Assembly: GCA_031969655.1 (NCBI GenBank)
Contig: DALYJX010000251.1
Location: forward strand, 1-10,412
Direction: 5' to 3'
Length of the DNA: 10,412 nucleotides
Source: Microseira sp003486305
Lineage (GTDB): Bacteria > Cyanobacteriota > Cyanobacteriia > Cyanobacteriales > Aerosakkonemataceae
The position numbers and the translations under genes were made by a program. Positions within the stretch are counted from its first letter, which is position 1, and every line of letters begins with the position of its first letter. Below the pieces are notes generated by a model. The model was given only the letters and a program-made list of their open reading frames with translations. It did no database searches and was not told where the DNA came from. Shown here one piece after another: positions 1 through 6,403 of this stretch.

Positions 1-365
1 TCCCGATTTCCGGATTTCGTTCCGTATCCGAACAGCAGCATTTATTTTTCGACGTGAAAGCCCAGCGTAACCAAGTCGCCACCGAACGCGCCGCCGTTAG
101 CGCCCCTCCAGGATACAGCGAACACCATACAGGTTACGCGATAGATATTGGCGATGGCAGAGCGCCCGCCACCAACTTGAGTCAGACTTTTGAGAAAACA
201 GCCGCCTACAAGTGGCTCGCAGCCAATGCCGCCCGCTATAGTTTTGAAATGTCCTTCCCCAAAAACAATCCCCAAGGCGTTAGTTACGAACCTTGGCACT
301 GGCGCTTCGTCGGCGATCGCCACAGTTTAGAAACTTTTTATAAGGCTAGGCAGTTGAGCAAGTGA
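1..365 (+). CDS. D-alanyl-D-alanine carboxypeptidase, VanY/M15B family (5'-truncated by window edge)
   Basis: Zinc peptidase that trims the terminal D-Ala of peptidoglycan stem peptides in the cell envelope (family knowledge). The reading frame is open from base 3, giving 120 visible residues to a TGA at 363-365; the start lies outside the window. The visible part holds the catalytic core: a GFRS motif at residues 4-7 whose Arg is conserved for substrate binding, then SxHxxGxAxD at residues 39-48 (zinc ligands His41 and Asp48), then YEPWHW at 95-100 (catalytic Glu96, zinc ligand His99). Spacing and motifs fit VanY-like M15B enzymes rather than VanX. The GTG at 54 falls inside the domain and is not the real start. 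The C-terminal end, including the stop codon, lies in an 8-bp tandem repeat. Family assignment is firm; the substrate (D-Ala-D-Ala or another end group) is inferred. Confidence 0.92.
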   Translation, partial: PISGFRSVSEQQHLFFDVKAQRNQVATERAAVSAPPGYSEHHTGYAIDIGDGRAPATNLSQTFEKTAAYKWLAANAARYSFEMSFPKNNPQGVSYEPWHWRFVGDRHSLETFYKARQLSK

Positions 366-402
366 ATCCGTGAGCAGCTGAGCAAGCGAGCAATTGAGCA
401 AT
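355..402. repeat. 8-bp tandem repeat, six degenerate units (consensus TGAGCAAN)
   Basis: Units can be read in register as TGAGCAAG, TGAATCCG, TGAGCAGC, TGAGCAAG, CGAGCAAT and TGAGCAAT. The array begins inside the last codons of the carboxypeptidase gene and supplies its TGA stop (363-365). It ends where dispersed repeat copy A starts. It resembles the short tandemly repeated repetitive sequences known from filamentous cyanobacteria, with an 8-bp rather than the usual 7-bp period. Confidence 0.75.
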
Positions 403-463
403 TACGGTGTGGGTTTTACCCATAAACTTTCGGAAAAACAGACAATTTAACTAAACCCGCCCC
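402..463 (+). repeat. Dispersed imperfect-hairpin repeat, copy A
   Basis: The left arm GGTGTGGGTTT (406-416) pairs with AAACCCGCCCC (453-463) with one mismatch and one G-U pair, leaving a 36-nt loop. Bases 402-420 are an exact reverse-complement match to 6317-6335 (19 bp), and the other arm and spacing also match that copy. A third related copy lies at 10030-10091 inside a coding region. This defines a small dispersed repeat family with ends of the form GGGGCGGGTTT / AAACCCGCCCC. No transposase is present, so any movement would need help from elsewhere. Confidence 0.8.
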
Positions 464-557
464 GGTGGGTCAGATGCTGAGCAAATCAAGCGCATAAAAA
501 TTGCTTTTACCGTATAAACGATAATCTGGCCTTAAATATGTCTTAGAATATCGACCC

Positions 558-591
558 GCCGAAGAAGCCCACCTGCCGAAGAAGCCCGCCT
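558..591. repeat. 17-bp tandem repeat, two copies
   Basis: Two adjacent 17-bp units begin GCCGAAGAAGCCC (558-574 and 575-591) and differ at one position, ACCT versus GCCT. They lie in the potA leader. Function unknown. Confidence 0.75.
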
Positions 592-767
592 GCACACCTG
601 CTTAACAAGCAGATTGTCTCAAAACGCAGGATAATGTGGAGAAGATACGCTCGCCGGATTGACATTGACTGGCTAAAATAAGCCAAAGGCTTGCTATGCG
701 GCCCAATCAAAAATAACCTTGATTCCGCTGGCAATCGGGACTCCTGCCAAGGGTAAACATCGCCAAT

Positions 768-1901
768 ATGTCTCAGACTGCCGTTCACAATCCTGACACC
801 AGGGGCATCCATAACGCAATGGATGTGGAACTTCGTAAGGTTTTCAAAGTTTTCAATGGAGAAACCGCTGTACGCGGGGTTGACCTGGATATCCACCAAG
901 GTGAATTCTTTAGCATTCTCGGCCCTTCTGGGTGCGGTAAAACAACCACGCTGCGCTTAATTGCCGGGTTTGAAATGCCTAGCGCCGGGGAGGTGCTGAT
1001 CCAAGGTCAATCGATGACTTCTGTACCGCCTTATCGCCGTCCGGTGAATACGGTGTTTCAAAGTTATGCCCTGTTTAACCACCTCAGCGTTTGGGATAAT
1101 ATCGCCTTTGGATTGCGAATTAAAGGGCTGCCGAAAGCAGCGATCGCCGAACGGGTAAAAGAAGCGCTGAAATTAGTCAAAATGGACGCAATGGCTAACC
1201 GCTTGCCCAATCAACTTTCCGGCGGACAGCAACAGCGGGTAGCCTTAGCAAGGGCATTGGTAAACCGTCCCGCAGTTTTGTTGCTCGACGAACCCTTGGG
1301 AGCTTTGGATTTAAAGCTGCGAAAAGAAATGCAGGTGGAATTATCCAATTTGCACCAAGACTTGGGCTTGACCTTTGTCATGGTGACCCACGATCAGGAA
1401 GAAGCGCTGTCCCTGTCGGATCGGATCGCGGTGATGTACGAAGGCAGAGTCGAACAAATTGGCACCCCCAGCGAAATTTACGAACGTCCCAGGACGGCAT
1501 TTGTAGCTGATTTTATCGGCGATACGAATTTATTTCCCGGACGAGTAGATGAGGGGGATGGCTCGATGATTCAAGTGCTGACGCAAAATAAACTGAAAAT
1601 CATCGTGCAAAAATCAGAGGAAATGGCAGAACTTCGTCCGCAAGCACAGGTGATAGTCAGCGTGCGACCGGAAAAAATTAAACTGAGTCTGGATCCGCCC
1701 AACGTGCCAGCAAACTATTTTGAAGGTAACCTGAAGCACGTGATGTATATGGGAACCCACGTTCACTGCGTGGTGGAATTAAAATCGGGCGATCGCATTA
1801 TCGTTATGCAACCTAACACCGCAGCCAGCTTTGGCGAACCCCATACGCCGGTTTACGTTTACTGGCGTCCCAAAGACTGTCTAGCTTTAATTCAGGAATA
1901 A
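768..1901 (+). CDS. potA: Spermidine/putrescine-type ABC transporter ATP-binding protein (PotA family)
   Basis: Cytoplasmic ATPase that powers polyamine import by the permeases encoded downstream. The 377-residue protein has every expected nucleotide-binding motif: Walker A GPSGCGKTT at 52-60, Q-loop Gln98, signature LSGGQQQR at 150-157, Walker B VLLLDEP at 170-176, D-loop ALD at 179-181 and H-loop His208. A C-terminal region from about 240 to 375 fits the TOBE regulatory domain of the PotA/MalK/FbpC class. Length matches PotA. The start is uncertain: the ATG at 768 has only AAGGG 14 bp upstream, while the ATG at 819 (Met18), directly before the conserved domain, has AGGGG 12 bp upstream. It is the first gene of a same-strand cluster, 70 bp before the binding-protein gene. 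The motifs alone could fit another TOBE-type importer; the binding protein and permease families support polyamine. Confidence 0.93.
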   Translation: MSQTAVHNPDTRGIHNAMDVELRKVFKVFNGETAVRGVDLDIHQGEFFSILGPSGCGKTTTLRLIAGFEMPSAGEVLIQGQSMTSVPPYRRPVNTVFQSYALFNHLSVWDNIAFGLRIKGLPKAAIAERVKEALKLVKMDAMANRLPNQLSGGQQQRVALARALVNRPAVLLLDEPLGALDLKLRKEMQVELSNLHQDLGLTFVMVTHDQEEALSLSDRIAVMYEGRVEQIGTPSEIYERPRTAFVADFIGDTNLFPGRVDEGDGSMIQVLTQNKLKIIVQKSEEMAELRPQAQVIVSVRPEKIKLSLDPPNVPANYFEGNLKHVMYMGTHVHCVVELKSGDRIIVMQPNTAASFGEPHTPVYVYWRPKDCLALIQE

Positions 1902-1971
1902 ATCCCGACAATAAAGTTCAAGGTAAAAATTAAAAGCAAATGCTGTAATTTTTACTGTTGACTTTAAAACT

Positions 1972-3090
1972 ATGACTAAATCGCATCTATTCAAGTCAAA
2001 TTTTTCCCGGCGTCGCTTCTTACAAACGTCGGCGGCGGCGCTTTCTGGATTGGGGCTTTCCGGGTGCGGATGGACTCTAGCCCAAGTGCGCGCCGAAGCC
2101 CCCGTCCAAGATAAATCCAATCGGCTGTTTATCTATACCTGGGCTGGCTATACCGACGAAAATCTGCTTTCTAGCTTTACCGCCGCCACAGGTGTCAAAG
2201 TTATCGCCGATGTGTTCGACTCCAACGAGACGATGCTCAACAAAGTTCAAGCAGGGGGCGGAAATGCCTACAGCATTATCTACCCCTCTGACTACGCAGT
2301 TGAGAAAATGCGAGAATTAAGCTTGCTAACAGAACTCGAACGCGATCGCCTCAACGGATTGGAAAATCTCCTCCCCCAATTCCGCAATTCCGCCTTCGAC
2401 CCCAACAATCGCCACAGCGTACCAGTGGCTTGGGGAACAACCGGGCTGATTTACAATAGCAAAAAACTGCAACAGCCTCCCGAAGATTGGGATTATCTGT
2501 GGCAAAATCAACAGCAACTATTCCGCCGCATCACTTTGATTAACGATGTGCGGGAAGTAATGGGGGCAACGTTGCGGATGCTGGGTTATTCTTATAACTC
2601 GACTAACCCGCAGGAATTAAAACAAGCTTACGAGAAATTAAAGGCACTTAAACCGGCGATCGCTTCCTTCACCACCGACGCCTGGAAAGAACAAATTCTA
2701 GCAGGCGACTTGCTGATCGCCATGTGTTACTCCGCCGACGCCGCCGACGCCATCTCAGAAAACGAAGACTTGCGCTACGTCATCCCCAAAAGCGGCACTT
2801 CGCTCTGGACGGATACGATGGTGATACCCAAATTCGCCCCCAACGTCGATGCGGCTTATGCTTGGATCAACTTTATGTTACAACCCGCCGTCGCAGCTTC
2901 GGTTACCGAACGCCTCAACTTTGCCACTCCCAATAAAACGGCGATTAAACAGCTGCCCGCTAAAATTAGCCAAAATCCCAGCATCTTCGCCCCAGAATCC
3001 ACTTTGGAAAAAAGCGAAAGAATTTCTCCTGTAGAGAAACAAATTAGCGAACTGTACGACCGCTACTGGACTCAGCTAACCAGCGGATAA
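1972..3090 (+). CDS. potD: Polyamine-binding lipoprotein of the ABC transporter (PotD family), Tat-type signal
   Basis: Extracytoplasmic solute receptor that delivers spermidine or putrescine to the permease pair. The 372-residue precursor has a twin-arginine motif SRRRFL (12-17), a hydrophobic stretch, and a lipobox LSGC (29-32), which predicts Tat export and a lipid-anchored Cys32. The mature part follows the PotD pattern: TWAGY (56-60), whose Trp aligns with a ligand-box Trp of E. coli PotD; FDSNETM (82-88); YSIIYPSDY (100-108); and NDVREVMG (191-198), whose Asp192 and Glu195 align with polyamine-amine-binding acids. The C-terminal INFML and TPNKTA segments (299-303, 319-324) are also typical. 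These alignments are from memory of the family. The ATG at 1972 has no clear Shine-Dalgarno sequence. The position between ATPase and permease genes supports the call; the exact substrate is inferred. Confidence 0.9.
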   Translation: MTKSHLFKSNFSRRRFLQTSAAALSGLGLSGCGWTLAQVRAEAPVQDKSNRLFIYTWAGYTDENLLSSFTAATGVKVIADVFDSNETMLNKVQAGGGNAYSIIYPSDYAVEKMRELSLLTELERDRLNGLENLLPQFRNSAFDPNNRHSVPVAWGTTGLIYNSKKLQQPPEDWDYLWQNQQQLFRRITLINDVREVMGATLRMLGYSYNSTNPQELKQAYEKLKALKPAIASFTTDAWKEQILAGDLLIAMCYSADAADAISENEDLRYVIPKSGTSLWTDTMVIPKFAPNVDAAYAWINFMLQPAVAASVTERLNFATPNKTAIKQLPAKISQNPSIFAPESTLEKSERISPVEKQISELYDRYWTQLTSG

Positions 3091-3105
3091 GATAGCAGCT
3101 AATAG

Positions 3106-3132
3106 GACAACGAAGACAACGAAGACAAGGGA
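3106..3132. repeat. 9-bp tandem repeat, three units (GACAACGAA)
   Basis: Units GACAACGAA, GACAACGAA and GACAAGGGA follow the potD stop by about 15 bp. This is one of three separate short tandem arrays in the 153-bp potD-potB gap. Confidence 0.7.
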
Positions 3133-3159
3133 GACTCTTGAAGTAGAAGTAACTTCCCC

Positions 3160-3186
3160 AAAAGCTCCAAAAGCTCAAGAAAGCTC
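3160..3186. repeat. 9-bp tandem repeat, three units (AAAAGCTCC)
   Basis: Units AAAAGCTCC, AAAAGCTCA and AGAAAGCTC run head to tail. It has the same period as the array at 3106-3132 but an unrelated unit. Confidence 0.65.
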
Positions 3187-3204
3187 GCCCAGCACCGATA
3201 GGAT

Positions 3205-3231
3205 AAATCTAAAATCTAAAATCTAAAATCT
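3205..3231. repeat. Heptamer tandem repeat (AAAATCT), cyanobacterial STRR type
   Basis: Three perfect AAAATCT units (3211-3231) follow a partial one. The array ends 12 bp before the GTG start of the first permease gene, so it occupies the place where a ribosome binding site would be expected. On the opposite strand it reads AGATTTT, the same family as the array at 6083-6124. Confidence 0.8.
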
Positions 3232-3243
3232 GCAATTCCCACT

Positions 3244-4212
3244 GTGTCTACAAACGCTTCTTCTCCCAAGCCAACTTCTATGCCCAGCGAACCACCGGAT
3301 GCTGCCATGAAACGCCAACAGCAGCCGTGGTTAGAACCTTTAATATTACTTGGCCCGGCAGGAATTTGGTGGTTGCTGTTGCTGGTAGTACCCGCCCTGG
3401 TAATTTTTTGGTTGAGTTTAGTGCCAAAAATTCGACCAGGCGGTTACGTTTTGCCGGTATGGGAACTGTTCAACCCTTCGTCGCTGTTCAACTACGCCCA
3501 GGCGTTTGAACCGCTGTACTTAACCGTAATCGGGCGATCGCTCTTTTTCGCCTTCGGGACTACAATAATTTGTCTGCTGCTGGGCTTTCCAGTCGCGTAT
3601 TGGATTGCGGTAATGAGTCCCCCCAAATGGCGCAATTTGCTGCTGTTGGGGTTTGTTTTGCCGTTGTGGACTTCATCGCTGCTGCGAAGCTACGCTTGGA
3701 TTACGATTCTGCGGTCTAGCGGCGTGATGAATTCGATCCTTACAAGCTTCAATCCGGTGCTGGCTGCTCTGAGACTACCAGAAATCCCGCGCATTGAATT
3801 GCTCAACGATTGGCCTGCGGTATTAATTGGTATGAGTTACAGCTATTTACCATACATGGTGTTGATATTATACGCCTCGTTGGAAAAACTGGATAAACGA
3901 CTGCTGGAAGCATCGGCAGACTTGGGAGCAAATCCAGTACAAACGTTTTGGAAAGTAACCGTACCTCAAACTAGAGAGGGAATTGCCGCCGGATCTTTGC
4001 TAGTGTTAATTTCAGGATTGGGAGATTTCGTCGATCCGGAATTGCTGGGAGGCGCATCCAGCATGACCGTATCCCGGTTAATTTATAACCAGTTTTTGGG
4101 CGCAACTCAGAACTGGGGATTTGGATCGGCGTTGAGTACGATCTTTATTTTGGCAGTTAGCCTTGCGATCGCGCTGTTAATTAAATTCGGCGATGCTAAA
4201 CCCCAACGCTAG
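3244..4212 (+). CDS. potB: ABC transporter permease, PotB family
   Basis: Inner-membrane subunit that forms half of the polyamine translocation path. About six membrane segments can be read at residues 34-58, 97-121, 132-152, 192-212, 246-266 and 296-314 of 322. The cytoplasmic coupling loop (EAA motif) is at 222-241, starting EASADLG and ending TVP, which docks on the ATPase. The N-terminal helix plus the long first external loop, and its place before a second permease, fit PotB. The GTG at 3244 is the first usable start after an in-frame stop at 3217; ATGs at 3280 and 3307 are alternatives, and none has a recognisable Shine-Dalgarno sequence. The first 28 residues are Ser/Pro/Gln-rich and not conserved-looking, so the ATG at 3307 remains possible. 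It is 153 bp after potD and 107 bp before potC. Confidence 0.9.
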   Translation: MSTNASSPKPTSMPSEPPDAAMKRQQQPWLEPLILLGPAGIWWLLLLVVPALVIFWLSLVPKIRPGGYVLPVWELFNPSSLFNYAQAFEPLYLTVIGRSLFFAFGTTIICLLLGFPVAYWIAVMSPPKWRNLLLLGFVLPLWTSSLLRSYAWITILRSSGVMNSILTSFNPVLAALRLPEIPRIELLNDWPAVLIGMSYSYLPYMVLILYASLEKLDKRLLEASADLGANPVQTFWKVTVPQTREGIAAGSLLVLISGLGDFVDPELLGGASSMTVSRLIYNQFLGATQNWGFGSALSTIFILAVSLAIALLIKFGDAKPQR

Positions 4213-4216
4213 GGAA

Positions 4217-4277
4217 TTTTAGATTTCAGAAAAGAGATTTGAGATTTTAGATTTAAGTTAAATCTGCAATCTGCAAT
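4217..4277. repeat. Mixed heptamer repeats with strand switch (TTTTAGA / AATCTGC)
   Basis: Degenerate copies of the heptamer appear in one orientation on the left (TTTTAGATTT at 4217-4226, ATTTTAGATTT at 4244-4254) and in the other on the right (AATCTGCAATCTGC at 4261-4274). Where they meet, AGATTTAA (4249-4256) and TTAAATCT (4258-4265) form an 8-bp inverted repeat around one central base. The array lies in the potB-potC gap. Confidence 0.7.
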
Positions 4278-4319
4278 TCTCTAGCCCCATACAAACTAAA
4301 AAATACCGATAAAACGAAT

Positions 4320-5159
4320 GTGGATATAACACACCAAAAAGACACTACCGCAAATAAACCTAAATTCCAGGCCAAACGCCGTCCTGGTTGGCAGGCAATT
4401 TTCTCCCTGCTAATGTTTTTTTACATGTACTTGCCGATCCTGGTTCTGGCAGTTTACAGCTTTAATAAATCGCGCTTTAGTGCCAGTTGGGAGGGATTTA
4501 CCCTGGAATGGTATCAAAGGCTGTTCAACGATGGTCGAATTCTGGCAGCGCTGCAAAATAGTTTAATCGTTGCTTTTGCTGCTGTGGGTATCTCTGCCGT
4601 GTTCGGCACATTGATGGCGGTGGGATTGGCGCGGTATCGGTTTCCAGGTAAAGGATTATACCAAGGGGTATCTTACCTGCCGATTATTATTCCAGACATT
4701 GCGATCGCAGTCGCCACCCTAGTATTTTTGGCAGTAGTGCAAGTCCAGCTCAGCCTCTGGACAATTGTCGCAGCCCATATCGTTTTTTGCCTTGCCTACA
4801 TCGGACTTGGGGTTTCTACCCGCTTGGCAGATTTAAACCCCCATTTGGAAGAAGCCGCCTTAGATTTAGGCGCGACACCGTTTCAAGCCTTTATCCAAGT
4901 CCTGCTACCCCAACTAATGCCCGGTATTGTTTCCGGCTGTCTGATCGCCTTTGTCCTCAGCTTGGATGACTTTCTGATCGCCACCTTCACCGCCGGTAGC
5001 GGCGCCACTACCCTACCGATGGAAATCTTCAGCCGCATTCGTACTGGTGTAAAACCTGACATAAATGCCCTCAGCGTATTTTTGATTATAGTGTCAGGCG
5101 CAGTGGCATTTATAGCCGAATTTATCCGCTATCGCAGTGAAGGGAAAAGTAAAAGATGA
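4320..5159 (+). CDS. potC: ABC transporter permease, PotC family
   Basis: Second inner-membrane subunit of the importer, pairing with the permease encoded just upstream. The 279-residue protein shows six hydrophobic segments at about 26-47, 82-104, 118-140, 146-167, 202-222 and 249-268. Its EAA coupling loop is at 178-197 (EEAALDLG through VLLPQ). The motif YLPIIIPDI at 119-127 and the segment LSLDDFLIATF at 213-223 are typical of PotC. The chosen start is the GTG at 4320. It overlaps an ATG at 4318 (bases ATGTG), but that ATG frame stops after three codons. No clear Shine-Dalgarno sequence precedes it. It is the last transporter gene; no hairpin with a T-tract follows its stop, so transcription may continue toward the WD40 gene. 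Confidence 0.92.
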   Translation: MDITHQKDTTANKPKFQAKRRPGWQAIFSLLMFFYMYLPILVLAVYSFNKSRFSASWEGFTLEWYQRLFNDGRILAALQNSLIVAFAAVGISAVFGTLMAVGLARYRFPGKGLYQGVSYLPIIIPDIAIAVATLVFLAVVQVQLSLWTIVAAHIVFCLAYIGLGVSTRLADLNPHLEEAALDLGATPFQAFIQVLLPQLMPGIVSGCLIAFVLSLDDFLIATFTAGSGATTLPMEIFSRIRTGVKPDINALSVFLIIVSGAVAFIAEFIRYRSEGKSKR

Positions 5160-5243
5160 TACAGGAAAGCGGGTAAAGTAGGCGCAAGATCGCCGCCGAC
5201 CCCAGTGAAAATACGGATACTTATAAAGTAGCAAGGAGAACTG

Positions 5244-5287
5244 ATCGGTATTTTCGCAGAAACTTATCAGTATTTTTGCAGAAACTT
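5244..5287. repeat. 22-bp tandem duplication upstream of the WD40 gene
   Basis: Two adjacent 22-bp units (5244-5265 and 5266-5287) match at 20 of 22 positions; each contains TATTTT followed by GCAGAAACTT. They end 56 bp before the ATG at 5344. They could be paired regulator sites or simply a duplication; the sequence does not decide. Confidence 0.75.
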
Positions 5288-5343
5288 CACAGTCAGCCCC
5301 AAGGCCGCAATGTTATACTGCGGTCGAAACCGGAAATCTGTCC

Positions 5344-6081
5344 ATGTTGGTATTTTGGGGTGCGTTGCCAGGATTTGATAGACGGTTGAAGGGTGCAACT
5401 GTCCAACAAAAAATCGCTGCGATGAAAGAAGCTGTGAATAGGGGTCAAGAAGGCTTAGACTTGGCGATCGCTGGGTTAAAAGACGCTTCATTACAGGTAC
5501 AGCAAGCAGCGTATGAATTGCTGCGCTCCAAAAGCAGCACCCAATCGGTCAAAAAAGCTTTACTGGAATATAATCCTTATGCGTTTTTTGAGTGCCTGTA
5601 CGAAATCCAGGTGCGTTTGAACGCGGTTAATCCCACCGCTATCAGCCCTAATGGAAAAATTATAGCCAGTGGCAGCGGCAGCAAGATCAAACTCTGGAAG
5701 TCGGATACGGGGGAAGTGCTACGCACCCTGAGCGCACATTCAAAATCAGTTAATGCGATCGCTATTAGTCGGGATGGAAAAATTTTAGCAAGTGGCAGCG
5801 ATGACCGCACGATCAAACTTTGGAACGTGCATACGGGGGAACTGCTGCGTACTATTACAGGACATGCACACGGCGTAACTGCTGTCGCCATCAGTCCGGA
5901 TGGAAACACCCTGGCTAGCGGTAATTGGAGGACAATCAAACTGTGGAATTTGCATACCGGGAAACAGCTACACACCCTGGAGGAGGATGCAGGATGGGTT
6001 GATTTTGTAGCCTTTAGTCCGGATGGTAAAAAAATTGTAACCCGCAGTAGTAGCTGCATCAAAGTTTGGGGCGAGAGGTAG
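5344..6081 (+). CDS. Short HEAT-like plus WD40-repeat protein
   Basis: A likely protein-interaction scaffold; no enzymatic motif is visible. Residues about 10-90 form a helical region (FDRRLKGATV to FFECLYE) like the HEAT-type N-terminus seen in many cyanobacterial WD40 proteins. Four WD40 units follow, with SPDG-type turns and KLW/KVW ends: about 97-130, 131-172, 173-212 and 217-243. The first three carry the TGE/TGK plus RTL or HTL linker, and units 2 and 3 have the GH/AH start. The protein ends just after the fourth KVW, giving 245 residues. A closed propeller usually needs six to eight blades, so this is short: a truncated gene, a protein that oligomerises to close the ring, or a scaffold fragment. 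The ATG at 5344 is the first normal start after an in-frame stop at 5242; an internal ATG at 5422 would cut the helical domain. No signal peptide is seen. Function unknown. Confidence 0.85.
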   Translation: MLVFWGALPGFDRRLKGATVQQKIAAMKEAVNRGQEGLDLAIAGLKDASLQVQQAAYELLRSKSSTQSVKKALLEYNPYAFFECLYEIQVRLNAVNPTAISPNGKIIASGSGSKIKLWKSDTGEVLRTLSAHSKSVNAIAISRDGKILASGSDDRTIKLWNVHTGELLRTITGHAHGVTAVAISPDGNTLASGNWRTIKLWNLHTGKQLHTLEEDAGWVDFVAFSPDGKKIVTRSSSCIKVWGER

Positions 6082-6082
6082 A

Positions 6083-6124
6083 ATTTTAGATTTTAGATTT
6101 TAGATTTTAGATTTTGGATTTTGG
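6083..6124. repeat. Heptamer tandem repeat, six units (ATTTTAG/ATTTTGG)
   Basis: Four perfect ATTTTAG units (6083-6110) are followed by two ATTTTGG units (6111-6124). The array starts one base after the WD40 stop codon. It is the reverse complement of the AAAATCT type at 3205-3231. Confidence 0.85.
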
Positions 6125-6189
6125 TTGTAGGGACGCGGCAGAAAACCTTCTCGTTCAGGTCAAAGCTTATTTATGCCGTGTCCCTACAA
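6125..6189. repeat. Hairpin repeat with 16-bp stem and 33-nt loop
   Basis: TTGTAGGGACGCGGCA (6125-6140) pairs with TGCCGTGTCCCTACAA (6174-6189). The single non-Watson-Crick position would be a G-U pair if transcribed from the + strand. It abuts the heptamer array. Its place in a convergent gap would suit a transcript end structure, but it lacks a T-tract. Confidence 0.75.
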
Positions 6190-6274
6190 GGATCGTTGAG
6201 CGATTGAAAATTTCTCTAATTCCGATGCAGATGAAAACTATATAATACTGTTTTCCCATCAATGTGCCACATTT

Positions 6275-6335
6275 GGGGCGGGTTTATTTTAATTGTTCGT
6301 TTTTGTCCCTGTTATTGGTAAAACCCACACCGTAA
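6275..6335 (-). repeat. Dispersed imperfect-hairpin repeat, copy B (inverted relative to A)
   Basis: On the minus strand this reads as copy A does: 19 bp identical at one end (6317-6335 against 402-420) and the conserved AAACCCGCCCC arm at the other (complement of 6275-6285), with nearly the same spacing. A and B lie in opposite orientation on either side of the transporter cluster plus WD40 gene. Confidence 0.8.
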
Positions 6336-6403
6336 ATTCTTTGATCTGTCGCATTATCAAGGGAAATTGGTATAACACATGCGATCGCTAACATTTCCAC
6401 CTT

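Larger units (their letters stand above)
366..767. other. Gene-free gap between carboxypeptidase and transporter genes (402 bp)
   Basis: No credible coding region is seen. The gap holds, in order, the rest of the octamer repeat, dispersed hairpin repeat copy A (402-463), a 17-bp direct repeat (558-591), and a small hairpin (CTGCTT at 598-603 with AAGCAG at 607-612). TTGACA occurs at 659-664, but no good -10 box lies 16-18 bp downstream, so no transporter promoter can be named with confidence. No T-tract terminator is visible for the upstream gene. Confidence 0.6.
6082..6403. other. Convergent gap made mostly of repeats (322 bp)
   Basis: No coding region is supported between the convergent WD40 gene and the minus-strand membrane protein gene. 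It contains a heptamer array (6083-6124), a 16-bp-stem hairpin (6125-6189), dispersed repeat copy B (6275-6335) and a HIP1 octamer at 6379-6386. A second HIP1 lies over the last codons of the minus-strand gene. Transcripts from both sides would end here, but no classical stem plus T-tract terminator can be named. Confidence 0.6.

Noticed and set aside
659..700. Promoter for potA based on TTGACA at 659-664
   Set aside because: No acceptable -10 box occurs at the normal distance; TAAAAT at 674 is only 9 bp away and TATGCG at 695 is too far.
543..899. Minus-strand open frame of 118 codons over the potA leader and start
   Set aside because: It overlaps the start of a firmly identified gene, includes the 17-bp repeat and shows no recognisable family pattern.
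5181..5194. Terminator after potC (GGCG...CGCC)
   Set aside because: A 4-bp stem with no T-tract is too weak to call.
5577..6062. Minus-strand open frame of 161 codons opposite the WD40 gene
   Set aside because: It mirrors the periodic WD40 codons; the repeats explain its length.
402..6335. Composite transposon bounded by repeat copies A and B
   Set aside because: No transposase or integrase gene and no target duplication are visible, and a third copy lies elsewhere inside a coding region.
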